Part shown: positions 1 to 8,673 of the stretch, piece by piece
How the letters are laid out: each line of letters opens with the position of its first letter
How positions within the stretch are numbered: the stretch's first letter is position 1
Source: Pseudomonas salomonii
GTDB taxonomy: Bacteria; Pseudomonadota; Gammaproteobacteria; Pseudomonadales; Pseudomonadaceae
Direction of reading: 5' to 3'
Assembly: GCF_900107155.1 (NCBI RefSeq)
Contig: NZ_FNOX01000004.1
Coordinates: forward strand, 310,001 to 374,000
DNA: 64,000 nt
Program-made: the position numbers and the translations under genes
The notes under the pieces: generated by a model
What the model was told of the DNA's origin: nothing
The model's database searches: none
What the model saw: the letters and a program-made list of their open reading frames with translations, nothing else

Positions 1-102
1 CCATTCGGCGTCATGAACTCTTTTGGTTCATCAAGCACAAGTAACGTTAAGCAACGTGGTGGCGCGTAGCGTGCCCCAGTACCAAATGACAGTGAGTCCC
101 CC

Positions 103-987
103 TTGAGCAATCCGTGCCCCCGCATCCTTTTCATTATTCCTTACTTTGGCCGCTGGCCATTCTGGATGCCGTTTTTTCTCGAAAGCTGCCGCCACAACGC
201 CGACATTGACTGGTTGCTGTTCAGCGACTGCCCGATGCCGGCCAGTGTGCCGGACAATGTCCGCATCGAAAGCATCACCTTTGCCGATTACTGCACGCTG
301 GTTTCCCAGCGGCTGTACATCAATTTTGCGCCCCAGGCGCCGTACAAGCTGTGCGACATCAAGCCGGCGCTGGGGCATATCCACGCTGACCGCCTCAACG
401 GTTACGATTTTTGGGCGTTTGGCGATCTGGACCTGATCTACGGCAACCTGCGCGAGTATTTCACCGCCGAGCGCTTGGCCAGCTATGACTTGTTTTCAAC
501 CCATGAGCGACGGGTCGCCGGGCATTTGTGCCTGATGCGCAACACGCCCCGCAAGCGGCATGCGTTCATGCGCATCAAGGATTGGGAGGCGCGTTTTACC
601 GATCAGGCGCATCATGCGCTGGATGAAGGCGCCTTCAGTCGGATTTTCCTGTGGCGCAAGAATTTCCCCAAGCCGCTGTTCGAGTTGGTCGGCAAGTTAA
701 ACCCATGGCGTCGGCGCAGTGAGTTCACCGAGGCGTTCAGTACGCCCGGTGGTGTGATCAAATGGCACGACGGCAGTGATTGCTTCCCGCATCAATGGTT
801 CTGGAACAAGGGCCGCCTGACCAACGACAGGGATGGTGAACGGGAATTTCCGTATTTCCATTTTGTCTGCTGGAAGCGTAATCAATGGCCGTTGCTACCG
901 GAGCCTGACGCCGAGTACGTCGAGACGCTCGCGGCTGAAACAGCCTGGGTGGTTGATGCCACAGGTTTCCATCGAGGAGAGTTATGA
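103..987 (+). CDS. DUF6625 family protein, putative LPS-core sugar transferase
   Basis: A 294-residue protein resembling the DUF6625 family, which is found in polysaccharide and LPS clusters and has no firmly assigned reaction. It opens with a hydrophobic beta strand (ILFIIPYF) like the N-terminus of GT-A glycosyltransferases. It carries a DLD triplet at residues 108-110 (FWAFGDLDLIYGN), the place where such enzymes bind the metal of a nucleotide sugar. No signal peptide or membrane segment is visible, so a cytoplasmic or membrane-associated role is likely. The start is TTG at 103; no better in-frame start lies downstream near the conserved strand. The stop overlaps the next glycosyltransferase by 4 bases (ATGA), so the genes are probably co-translated. 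A sugar-transfer role in the LPS core is inferred from fold and context. Confidence 0.75.
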   Translation: MSNPCPRILFIIPYFGRWPFWMPFFLESCRHNADIDWLLFSDCPMPASVPDNVRIESITFADYCTLVSQRLYINFAPQAPYKLCDIKPALGHIHADRLNGYDFWAFGDLDLIYGNLREYFTAERLASYDLFSTHERRVAGHLCLMRNTPRKRHAFMRIKDWEARFTDQAHHALDEGAFSRIFLWRKNFPKPLFELVGKLNPWRRRSEFTEAFSTPGGVIKWHDGSDCFPHQWFWNKGRLTNDRDGEREFPYFHFVCWKRNQWPLLPEPDAEYVETLAAETAWVVDATGFHRGEL

Positions 988-2138
988 GTCGGCGTTTCAA
1001 GGTCCTGCAACTGCAGCCTGACTACAATGTTAAATCCCATGACTTTGCCGACCTGGCCGAGCAGATCGTCAAGGCATTGCCTGCCGAGCGCTACGAGGTC
1101 ACCGCCGCGTTCCTGCGTGGCAAGCCGGCGCCTGGCGAACCGGTCAGCCGGGCGGCCAAGTCGGTCTACTTCGAGTTCTCCGACAAGTCGCTCAAAGGCT
1201 TGCGGCTGCGCGCCATGTGGCAACTGTATAAGTTTTGCCGCCGCGAACAGTTCGACGTGGTGGTGTGCAACCGCTTCAAGCCGGTCAACATGATGTTGCA
1301 GCTCAACCGTTGGTTGAAGATCCCGCTGTGCATCGGCATCTCCCACGGTTTTGGCGAGTATGACCGCCTGTACCGGCGCAAGCAGGCGCAGCGCTGGATC
1401 GACACGCACTGGCGCTTCGTCGGCGTGTCGCCGGCGGTCAAGCAGTACCTGCTCGATTGCCGGTGCGGTTTTACCGACCAGAATACCTACGCCATTACCA
1501 ACGCCATCGACATCGAACAGGCCGAAGGCTTGCAGCATTCACGCGCGCGCGCGCGCGAGTTGCTGGGCATCGACCCTTCGGTGCGCTTGATCGGTGCCTT
1601 GGGCCGGCTGGTGCCGGTCAAGGGCCACACCTATTTGCTGCAAGCGTTCGCGGCGCTCAAAGAAAAATACCCAACCGCGCAGCTGGCGATCATTGGCGCC
1701 GGGCGCGAAGAGGCCAACCTGGCCACGCAAATCCAGAGCCTTGGCCTGGATGGGCGCGTGCACTTGTTGGGCTTTAAGGAAAATGCGCTGCAATACGTGC
1801 GTGCCTTTGACATTTGGGCAATGCCTTCGCTCGCAGAAGGCCTGGGCCTGGCGCTGCTGGAAGGCATGAGCGGCCGCCTGCCGGTGATTGCCTCCAGCGT
1901 GCCGGCCATGTTGCCGTTGATCGAAGGCGCCGGTGGCCTGGCGGTGGAGCCGGCCAACGTGCCCCAGTTGACCGAGGCGCTGGACACTTACCTGGCGCTG
2001 TCCGACGAGGCGCTCGGACAAAAAGGCGAGCAGGCCTTCCAGTACCTTCAGGCGCAACACGACATTGAGGTATTCCGCCAGGAGTACCTGGAGCTGATCG
2101 ATTCAGGCTTGGCTCAAGCACGCGGGAAGAATGTATGA
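984..2138 (+). CDS. Glycosyltransferase, GT4 type (LPS core)
   Basis: A 384-residue retaining GT-B glycosyltransferase of family 4, expected to add a sugar to the LPS core at the inner membrane. The C-terminal domain has the family motif E-x7-E at residues 285-293 (EGLGLALLE), which binds the nucleotide sugar, preceded by the usual GALGRLVPVKGH strand around residue 205. The N-terminal acceptor domain begins with the strand FKVLQLQPDYN. The ATG at 984 has a GAGGAG ribosome site about 5 bases upstream and lies inside the preceding stop. The gene ends overlapping the next transferase by 4 bases. Residues about 187-192 are encoded by a (CG)8 repeat (see findings). Sugar specificity cannot be read from the sequence. 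Confidence 0.88.
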   Translation: MSRRFKVLQLQPDYNVKSHDFADLAEQIVKALPAERYEVTAAFLRGKPAPGEPVSRAAKSVYFEFSDKSLKGLRLRAMWQLYKFCRREQFDVVVCNRFKPVNMMLQLNRWLKIPLCIGISHGFGEYDRLYRRKQAQRWIDTHWRFVGVSPAVKQYLLDCRCGFTDQNTYAITNAIDIEQAEGLQHSRARARELLGIDPSVRLIGALGRLVPVKGHTYLLQAFAALKEKYPTAQLAIIGAGREEANLATQIQSLGLDGRVHLLGFKENALQYVRAFDIWAMPSLAEGLGLALLEGMSGRLPVIASSVPAMLPLIEGAGGLAVEPANVPQLTEALDTYLALSDEALGQKGEQAFQYLQAQHDIEVFRQEYLELIDSGLAQARGKNV

Positions 2139-3019
2139 ACCAGAGTCAGCCCTTGGTCACGGTGATCATTGCGTCGTATAACCACGCGCCCTACATTGAG
2201 GAAAGTATCCTCAGTGTGTTGAACCAGACCTATCCCAACATCGAACTGCTGGTGGTGGATGACGGCTCGACAGACGACAGTGTCGAGCGCATCCGTCGCC
2301 TGCAGGAACATCACGCGTTCGACTTTCGTGTGCAGCAGAATCAGGGGCTGACCAACACCCTCAATGGCGCGATTGCCCGGTCCCAGGGGCCGCTGATCGT
2401 GCCGTTCGGTTCGGACGACATCATGATGCCCGAGCGCATTGCGACTCAGGTGGCCTATATGGATGGCAAGCCTGAGGTGGGAATCTGTGCGGGCAATATC
2501 GAGCTGATCGACTCCCAGGGTGAGTTGTTTCCGGAGAAGCGTCAGCGCCGTGATGTGCCGTTTCGACGCCTGGATTTCGACGACATGTTCCTGGAGCGCA
2601 AACCTTACCCACCGGCGCCTACGCTGATGATCCGGCGTGAAGCGCTGGAAAAGGTCGGCGGGTTTGACCCGCAGATTCGCCTGGAAGATTTGTTGATCGA
2701 GTTGAAGATTACCCACGCCGGGTACTTCATCGATGGTTTGAACGTGGTGATGGCGCGCTACCGCAAGCACGCCACCAATTCGTACAAGAATCATCGATTC
2801 ATGATCGATAACATCCTGCGCTCATACGCGTTGTTCAGTGATCACCCGCTGTACGACGAGGTGCGTTACAAATTCCTCAGCTCCATGTTCCTCAAGACCT
2901 CCAACCGCAACCGTGCGTTGGCGCGGGAGCTGTTGGCGCAGATCCCGTTTCGGGCCTGGAACAAGAAGACGTGGCGCGGCTTGGGTCGCCTGTATTTTTC
3001 CCCGCTGGAAAAAGACTGA
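2135..3019 (+). CDS. Glycosyltransferase family 2 protein
   Basis: A 294-residue inverting GT-A glycosyltransferase. The signature is clear: VTVIIASYNHAPYIEESI at the N-terminus, VVDDGSTDDS around residues 40-48, and a second acidic site SDD at residues 93-95 for metal and nucleotide sugar. No transmembrane helix is obvious, so it probably works on the cytoplasmic face on lipid A-core or a related acceptor. It is the third gene of the overlapping trio beginning at 103, with its ATG inside the stop of the GT4 gene. A REP palindrome follows its stop, and the next gene converges from the other strand. The donor sugar is unknown. Confidence 0.87.
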   Translation: MNQSQPLVTVIIASYNHAPYIEESILSVLNQTYPNIELLVVDDGSTDDSVERIRRLQEHHAFDFRVQQNQGLTNTLNGAIARSQGPLIVPFGSDDIMMPERIATQVAYMDGKPEVGICAGNIELIDSQGELFPEKRQRRDVPFRRLDFDDMFLERKPYPPAPTLMIRREALEKVGGFDPQIRLEDLLIELKITHAGYFIDGLNVVMARYRKHATNSYKNHRFMIDNILRSYALFSDHPLYDEVRYKFLSSMFLKTSNRNRALARELLAQIPFRAWNKKTWRGLGRLYFSPLEKD

Positions 3020-3064
3020 TACCAAGAGCAGGGCGGTACACCTCTGCTGGGTGTACTGCGATCT

Positions 3065-3160
3065 AAATGTGGGAGCGGGCTTGCTCGCGAATGCGGTGGA
3101 TCAGTCGACATCTTCGGTGACTGACACTGCGCATTCGCGAGCAAGCCCGCTCCCACATTT
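3065..3160. repeat. REP pair (BIME-like), GGGAGCGGGCTTGCTCGCGA class
   Basis: Two inverted copies of a REP sequence, GGGAGCGGGCTTGCTCGCGA and its reverse complement, are separated by about 45 bases and can fold into one long cruciform. It lies between the convergent ends of the GT2 gene and the O-antigen ligase. Pseudomonas REPs of this kind are thought to be mobilised by REP-associated tyrosine transposases and may stabilise transcript ends. No transposase is present in this window. The spacer is almost identical to that of the element at 7043. Confidence 0.93.
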
Positions 3161-3181
3161 GGCCCAATACAGCCTCAGGGA

Positions 3182-5056
3182 TCAGGTCGGCTGTGAGGCC
3201 GTCGGGCGCGTGAGTGTCAGCACCTGTTCGCGGATTTTCTGCGTGGCGTGCGGCGAAGCCACCGAGGCATAGCCCTTGGCCAATTGCTCAAAGTGCGCTT
3301 CGAACAACCAATTGCGATCCTGCGCATAGCGTTGCATATGCTTGAGGTTGCGCTGGCGCAGGGTGTTGCGCAGCGCTGATGGATAGATGCGCATATCCGC
3401 CACGTCGATCAGGCCGAACTCTCCGTCTTCCAGCAGCAATACATTGCCCAGGTGCAGGGAGCGGAAGTACACGCCGCGTTCATGCAGCTGGGCCATAAAC
3501 CGGCCAAACCGTTCGATCAGCGATTCGCGCAGGCTGCTGTCCAGGCTTTGCAAGGCCTGGCGCAACGTCAGGCCCGGCAGTGGCTGGTAACGCACGGCGG
3601 TGCTGCCGTCGTGCAGGCTGTACAGGTCAAGAATCGGCGGTGACACAATGCCCAGTGCCTGCAGCTGTTCGCTGTTGCAGGCAAACCGTTCCGAATACGG
3701 ATTGAATGTGCCCGAGGTGTACCAGCGTCGAGCCCTGAACAGCTTGAGGAAGCTGCCATCGCCCAGGCGCAGGACTTTGGGCCCCAGGCCATCTTCCTCG
3801 ACGATATGAGCGCCTTCGCACAGGGCTTTGAATGCCTGTGGCTTGGGCGTGCTCACCGCAATGCGCAGCAGGCTATGGCGCCGCTTGGCGATGCTCAGGC
3901 CGGCGATCAGGGCGAGGGGGATCCACAGCAGGAACCAGTGCTCCTTGGGCCGCGACAGGATGCCACCGCCTTCGGTGAGCCCCGCGCCGATGCCGTAGGC
4001 CAGCAGCGAGGAGGTCAGGATAAACAGCGGCTGCGCGCGCTCCTTAAGCCCTGCGTACAGCCCGCGGCCCAGCATGAAGATCCACGGGATAAAGCCGATG
4101 ATGCCGACGTAATAAAGCACGCCCAAGGCAAAGCTGTGGGGTTCGCGCAGCGGTTCAAAATCGTAGTTGGCAGGTTTCACATACAGTTCGGAGTCGTAGC
4201 TGTGGCCGAGCCATGGATGGTCGGAGATGCGGTCGAGGATGATTTGCCAGATTTCGAAGCGGAATGAGCTGCCGCGCTCGGTGATGTGTTGCGGGTAAAA
4301 CAGCAGCAGGCCGGCGGCCGCCAGCACCAGGGCGGCAATCATCAGCGCCGAGCGCCGATTGCGGCTGAGCAGGCCCATCCAGAGGACGGCCATTACCAGT
4401 GCAACCAATGGTGTCCTGGAACCGGTGGCCAGAATTGCCAGGGCCATGACCGCCAGGGCCGGTGCGCTGAGCCACAGTACGCGCAAGCGTTTGGTGGTGA
4501 CGCAGAGGTACAGCCAATACACGCAGAAAAAGCCGAACAGGTGGGAACTGAGCAGCGGGTTGTCCAGGGCGCCCAGGCCGCCAATCATGCGCATGCTTGG
4601 CGCAAAGCCTTTGACGAATGCCACCAGGTTCAACAGCGTCACCACCAGCGCAATCACGGCGGCACTGAAGAAGATCGGCTTGAACAGGTCATTGCGGTAA
4701 TGCAGCAGCAGCCCGCAGCCGGCAAACAGCATGAACGTCTGCAGCGGGATCTTGAACAGGTTCGAGTCGCCAGTGGGCTCCGGGCTCCAGAGCACCGTGA
4801 TCATGGCCCATGCGCAAAACGCCGTGAAGGCAAGCACCAGCGGCTCGAGCAGTAACTGTTTGAGTTCCCGTGGGCGCAGGCACAGCAGGAGCAAGGCCGG
4901 CAGCGCGAAGAAAATGTAGAAGCCGCGATGCATCACATTGCGATTGTTGACGAAGAACAGCGAACTCAAAAGCAACAGCAAGCCAATGGGCAAAATCCAG
5001 AGGACCAGGAAGTCGAAAACGCGATTTGTGCCGTAGGTAAGGCGCTTGGAGTGCAT
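3182..5056 (-). CDS. O-antigen ligase (WaaL-type) fused to a kinase-like domain
   Basis: A 624-residue two-part protein. Residues 1 to about 390 form a polytopic membrane domain of the O-antigen ligase family, which joins undecaprenyl-linked O-antigen to lipid A-core in the periplasm. It has many hydrophobic helices, a large periplasmic loop containing HPWLGHSYDSE, and the family-like PHSFALGVLYYVGIIG with its conserved His. Residues about 395-600 resemble the cytoplasmic LPS/aminoglycoside kinase fold: GDGSFLKLF as the nucleotide-binding strand, LHLGN ending at N538, and IDVAD with D551. The usual HGD catalytic triplet reads F531-R532-S533. In P. aeruginosa, from memory, the ligase and a kinase-like protein are separate neighbours. 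The gene is divergent from msbA and convergent with the glycosyltransferases. Ligase identity is fairly safe; phosphorylation activity is doubtful. Confidence 0.87.
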   Translation of the reverse strand: MHSKRLTYGTNRVFDFLVLWILPIGLLLLLSSLFFVNNRNVMHRGFYIFFALPALLLLCLRPRELKQLLLEPLVLAFTAFCAWAMITVLWSPEPTGDSNLFKIPLQTFMLFAGCGLLLHYRNDLFKPIFFSAAVIALVVTLLNLVAFVKGFAPSMRMIGGLGALDNPLLSSHLFGFFCVYWLYLCVTTKRLRVLWLSAPALAVMALAILATGSRTPLVALVMAVLWMGLLSRNRRSALMIAALVLAAAGLLLFYPQHITERGSSFRFEIWQIILDRISDHPWLGHSYDSELYVKPANYDFEPLREPHSFALGVLYYVGIIGFIPWIFMLGRGLYAGLKERAQPLFILTSSLLAYGIGAGLTEGGGILSRPKEHWFLLWIPLALIAGLSIAKRRHSLLRIAVSTPKPQAFKALCEGAHIVEEDGLGPKVLRLGDGSFLKLFRARRWYTSGTFNPYSERFACNSEQLQALGIVSPPILDLYSLHDGSTAVRYQPLPGLTLRQALQSLDSSLRESLIERFGRFMAQLHERGVYFRSLHLGNVLLLEDGEFGLIDVADMRIYPSALRNTLRQRNLKHMQRYAQDRNWLFEAHFEQLAKGYASVASPHATQKIREQVLTLTRPTASQPT

Positions 5057-5086
5057 ACAGTAAAGCCGTTCCAGAATAGAGAAAGC

Positions 5087-5115
5087 CGACCATGTTAAGA
5101 CAGTGGCTATATAAT
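5087..5115 (+). promoter_or_regulatory. Probable msbA promoter (-10 box)
   Basis: A consensus -10 hexamer TATAAT lies at 5110-5115 in the divergent region between waaL and msbA, about 100 bases before the msbA start. The -35 region is poor: the 17-base position gives CGACCA. Only the -10 is convincing. Confidence 0.4.
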
Positions 5116-5215
5116 GTCGCCCTTTGGATCCCGCCGGGCCGCGGGTTACGTCGGGTGCAAGTACAACAGAGAAGCTGTGCTAAAGTCAGCCTCCTTTTTC
5201 AAAACGCCGCGTGAT

Positions 5216-7021
5216 ATGACCGACTCCAGTCCGAGCGCAAGCCCTTCGAGCTTGAAAATATACTTCCGCCTGCTCATGTACGTTAAGCCCTACGCCGGCT
5301 TGTTCGCGTTGAGTATCGTCGGATTTCTGATTTTCGCGTCGACCCAGCCTATGCTGGGGTACATCCTCAAGTACTTTGTCGACGGCCTATCCAACCCTGA
5401 CGCCGTGCTGTTCCCCAGCGTACCCTTCCTGCGTGACATGAAATTGTTGCAAGCCGTGCCGTTGCTGATCATTTTGATCGCTGCCTGGCAGGGCTTGGGT
5501 TCGTTCCTGGGCAACTACCTGCTGGCCAAGGTATCCCTGGGCCTGGTCCATGACCTGCGCGTGCAGTTGTTCAACAACCTGCTGACGCTGCCCAACCGCT
5601 ACTTTGACAACCACAACTCCGGGCACCTGATTTCGCGCATCACCTTCAACGTGACCATGGTGACGGGCGCGGCCACCGATGCCATCAAGGTGGTGATCCG
5701 TGAAGGCATGACGGTGATCTTCCTGTTTGCCTCGCTGCTGTTCATGAACTGGCGCCTGACGCTGGTGATGATCGCCATCCTGCCGTTGATTGCGGTGATG
5801 GTCAGCACGGCCAGCAAGAAATTCCGCAAGCAGAGCAAGAAAATCCAGGTGGCCATGGGCGATGTGACCCACGTGGCTTCGGAAACCATCCAGGGCTATC
5901 GCGTGGTGCGCAGCTTCGGCGGTGAAGTCTACGAAGAGAAACGCTTCTTCAAGGCCAGCCAGGGCAACACCGACAAGCAACTGCGCATGACCCGCACCGG
6001 GGCCATCTACACCCCGTTGCTGCAACTGGTGATCTACACCGCCATGGCGGTGCTGATGTTCCTGGTGCTCTACCTTCGTGGTGACGCATCGGCCGGTGAC
6101 ATGGTGGCGTACATCACCTTGGCCGGGCTGTTGCCCAAGCCGATCCGCCAACTGTCGGAAGTCAGCTCGACCATCCAGAAAGGCGTGGCCGGTGCTGAAA
6201 GCATTTTCGAACAGCTGGACGAAGAGCAGGAAGTGGATCGCGGCAGCGTCGAGCGCGACAAGGTCAGCGGCCGTCTGGAAGTGCGTAACCTGAACTTCAC
6301 TTACCCAGGCACCGAGCGCCATGTGCTCAAGGACATCACGTTCACCGCAGAGCCCGGGCAGATGATCGCGCTGGTGGGCCGTTCCGGCAGCGGCAAGTCC
6401 ACACTGGCCAGCCTGATCCCGCGTTTCTACCACCACGAAAGCGGCGAGATCCTGCTCGACGGCGTAGAGGTCGAAGACTACAAGCTGCTCAACCTGCGTA
6501 AGCACATTGCCCAGGTGACCCAGCATGTCACGCTGTTCAGCGACACCGTGACCAACAACATCGCCTACGGCGACCTGGCCGGCGCGCCACGGGCCGACGT
6601 TGAAGCGGCGGCTGCGGATGCTTACGCCAAAGACTTCATCGACCAGTTGCCCAAAGGCTTCGATACCCAGGTCGGTGAGAACGGCGTGCTGCTGTCCGGC
6701 GGCCAACGTCAGCGCCTGGCAATCGCCCGGGCCTTGCTGAAGAACGCGCCACTGCTGATTCTGGACGAGGCCACCTCGGCCCTCGACACCGAATCCGAGC
6801 GGCACATTCAGGCGGCCCTGGACAAGGTCATGCAAGGCCGTACGACCCTGGTGATTGCCCACCGCCTGTCCACCATCGAGAAGGCCGACCTGATCCTGGT
6901 AATGGACGACGGCCGGATTGTCGAGCGCGGCAGCCACGCCGAGCTGCTGGCCCAGAACGGCTACTACGCCCGCCTGCATGCCATGGGCCTGGATGCCCCG
7001 GTGCCGGCCGACATCACCTGA
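5216..7021 (+). CDS. msbA: Lipid A-core flippase, ABC exporter
   Basis: A 601-residue half-size ABC exporter that flips lipid A-core across the inner membrane as a homodimer. About five to six transmembrane helices fill residues 20-310. The nucleotide-binding domain has Walker A GRSGSGKST from residue 388, the signature LSGGQ at 493-497 and Walker B LLILDEATSALD with D517. The ATG at 5216 (MTDSSPS) is chosen over an upstream in-frame extension because the extra 34 residues are not membrane-like and the length then fits MsbA (about 580-605). It is divergent from the ligase gene and followed by a REP element and hldE, the usual Pseudomonas order, which supports this name over other lipid exporters. 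Confidence 0.95.
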   Translation: MTDSSPSASPSSLKIYFRLLMYVKPYAGLFALSIVGFLIFASTQPMLGYILKYFVDGLSNPDAVLFPSVPFLRDMKLLQAVPLLIILIAAWQGLGSFLGNYLLAKVSLGLVHDLRVQLFNNLLTLPNRYFDNHNSGHLISRITFNVTMVTGAATDAIKVVIREGMTVIFLFASLLFMNWRLTLVMIAILPLIAVMVSTASKKFRKQSKKIQVAMGDVTHVASETIQGYRVVRSFGGEVYEEKRFFKASQGNTDKQLRMTRTGAIYTPLLQLVIYTAMAVLMFLVLYLRGDASAGDMVAYITLAGLLPKPIRQLSEVSSTIQKGVAGAESIFEQLDEEQEVDRGSVERDKVSGRLEVRNLNFTYPGTERHVLKDITFTAEPGQMIALVGRSGSGKSTLASLIPRFYHHESGEILLDGVEVEDYKLLNLRKHIAQVTQHVTLFSDTVTNNIAYGDLAGAPRADVEAAAADAYAKDFIDQLPKGFDTQVGENGVLLSGGQRQRLAIARALLKNAPLLILDEATSALDTESERHIQAALDKVMQGRTTLVIAHRLSTIEKADLILVMDDGRIVERGSHAELLAQNGYYARLHAMGLDAPVPADIT

Positions 7022-7042
7022 ATTAAAGGTGTGGATGCTTAA

Positions 7043-7135
7043 GGTGGGAGCGGGCTTGCTCGCGGATACGGTGGATCAGTCGATATCTTCGGTGACTGAC
7101 ACTGCGCATTCGCGAGCAAGCCCGCTCCCACATTT
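7043..7135. repeat. REP pair (BIME-like), near copy of the element at 3065
   Basis: Inverted REP copies (GTGGGAGCGGGCTTGCTCGC and its complement) flank a spacer that differs from that of the 3065 element at only a few positions. It follows the msbA stop and precedes the hldE promoter, so it may mark the end of the msbA transcript. Confidence 0.92.
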
Positions 7136-7205
7136 GTTCCTCAGTGGATTCACTGCTGCGTCCTTCATCTTCTGTCACACCCTCCACAAGCCTCCCATAA
7201 CCCTG

Positions 7206-7214
7206 TGCTAATAT
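7206..7214 (+). promoter_or_regulatory. Extended -10 promoter for hldE
   Basis: TGCTAATAT matches the extended -10 form TGnTATAAT and lies 35 bases before the hldE ATG, downstream of the REP element. No good -35 is visible, which is usual for extended -10 promoters. Confidence 0.45.
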
Positions 7215-7248
7215 CGCGCCCCTGTTCATTTTGTATGTGGGTTGCTCC

Positions 7249-8673
7249 ATGAAGTTGTCCATGCCGCGATTCGATCAAGCCCCTGTCTTGGTGGTCGGCG
7301 ATGTCATGCTCGACCGTTACTGGCATGGCGGTACCTCACGGATTTCCCCTGAGGCACCGGTACCGGTAGTCAAGGTCGAGCAAATCGAAGACCGTCCAGG
7401 TGGCGCTGCCAACGTTGCCCTCAATATTGCCGCCCTCGGCGCCCCGGCCTCCCTGGTGGGTGTGACCGGCGACGACGAAGCCGCCGACAGCCTGGCCAAC
7501 AGCCTGCGCGGTGCCGGCGTGCGTGCGCTGTTCCAGCGCATTGCCCACCAGCCGACCATCGTCAAGCTGCGGGTCATGAGCCGTCACCAGCAATTGCTGC
7601 GTATCGATTTCGAAGAACCCTTCGCCACCGACGCCCTGGCCCTCAGTGGTCAGGTCGACGCGCTGCTCGAAGGTATCAAGGTGCTGGTGTTGTCCGACTA
7701 CGGCAAAGGCGCCTTGAAAAACCACCAGATGCTGATCCAGGCCGCCAAGGCCCGTGGCATTCCGGTTCTGGCCGATCCCAAGGGCAAGGACTTCTCGATT
7801 TATCGGGGCGCCAGCCTGATCACGCCAAACCTCAGCGAGTTCGAAGCCATTGTCGGCGGTTGCGCCGATGAGCATGAGCTGGTGACCAAAGGCGCGGCGC
7901 TGATGGCCGACCTCGACCTGGGCGCCTTGCTGGTCACCCGTGGCGAGCACGGCATGACCCTGCTGCGCCCGGACCACCCGGCGATGCATTTGCCCGCGCG
8001 TGCCCGTGAAGTGTTCGACGTCACCGGTGCCGGTGACACGGTCATCTCCACCCTGGCCGCCTCGATTGCGGCCGGTGAAGAACTGCCCCACGCCGTGGCC
8101 CTGGCCAACCTGGCGGCGGGCATTGTGGTGGGCAAACTGGGTACCGCGGCTATCAGCGCGCCTGAGCTGCGCCGTGCGATCCAGCGCTCCGAAGGCTCGG
8201 AGCGCGGCGTGCTGGGGATCGAGCAATTGCTGCTGGCCATTGACGACGCCCGTGCCCACAAAGAAAGCATCGTGTTCACCAACGGCTGCTTCGACATCCT
8301 GCATGCCGGCCACGTGACTTATCTGGAACAGGCGCGCGCCCAAGGCGACCGCCTGATCGTGGCGGTCAACGACGACGCTTCGGTGAGCCGCTTGAAAGGC
8401 CCCGGCCGGCCGATCAACAGTGTCGATCGCCGCATGGCCGTATTGGCCGGTCTTGGTGCGGTGGACTGGGTGATCAGCTTCTCTGAAGGCACCCCGGAAA
8501 ACCTGCTGGCCCAGGTCAAGCCGGACGTGTTGGTCAAGGGTGGCGACTATTCTGTCGACCAGGTTGTGGGGGCCGACATCGTCAGCGCCTACGGCGGTAC
8601 GGTCAAAGTGCTGGGGTTGGTTGAAAACAGCTCGACCACGGCCATTGTCGAGAAGATCCGCAACAATGAGTAA
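7249..8673 (+). CDS. hldE: Bifunctional heptose 7-phosphate kinase / heptose 1-phosphate adenylyltransferase
   Basis: A 474-residue cytoplasmic enzyme making ADP-D,D-heptose for the inner core of LPS. The N-terminal ribokinase-type domain (1 to about 320) shows VVGDVMLDRYW at the start and the GAGD catalytic/anion-hole motif at residues 260-263. The C-terminal nucleotidyltransferase domain begins FTNGCFDILHAGH, with HxGH at 352-355. The ATG at 7249 gives the family length (E. coli HldE has 477 residues); a TTG six codons upstream is less likely. The last 8 bases overlap the following epimerase gene, suggesting translational coupling. Loss normally gives a deep-rough phenotype. Confidence 0.96.
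   Translation: MKLSMPRFDQAPVLVVGDVMLDRYWHGGTSRISPEAPVPVVKVEQIEDRPGGAANVALNIAALGAPASLVGVTGDDEAADSLANSLRGAGVRALFQRIAHQPTIVKLRVMSRHQQLLRIDFEEPFATDALALSGQVDALLEGIKVLVLSDYGKGALKNHQMLIQAAKARGIPVLADPKGKDFSIYRGASLITPNLSEFEAIVGGCADEHELVTKGAALMADLDLGALLVTRGEHGMTLLRPDHPAMHLPARAREVFDVTGAGDTVISTLAASIAAGEELPHAVALANLAAGIVVGKLGTAAISAPELRRAIQRSEGSERGVLGIEQLLLAIDDARAHKESIVFTNGCFDILHAGHVTYLEQARAQGDRLIVAVNDDASVSRLKGPGRPINSVDRRMAVLAGLGAVDWVISFSEGTPENLLAQVKPDVLVKGGDYSVDQVVGADIVSAYGGTVKVLGLVENSSTTAIVEKIRNNE

Noticed and set aside
1..102. End of a preceding gene before the first annotated gene
   Set aside because: A frame ending at TGA 14-16 gives only four codons, so it cannot be identified. The remaining bases show only a weak GAAC...GTTC inverted repeat.
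5114..5215. 34-residue N-terminal extension of MsbA
   Set aside because: The extension begins inside the -10 region of the likely promoter and has no family character. The ATG at 5216 gives the standard length.
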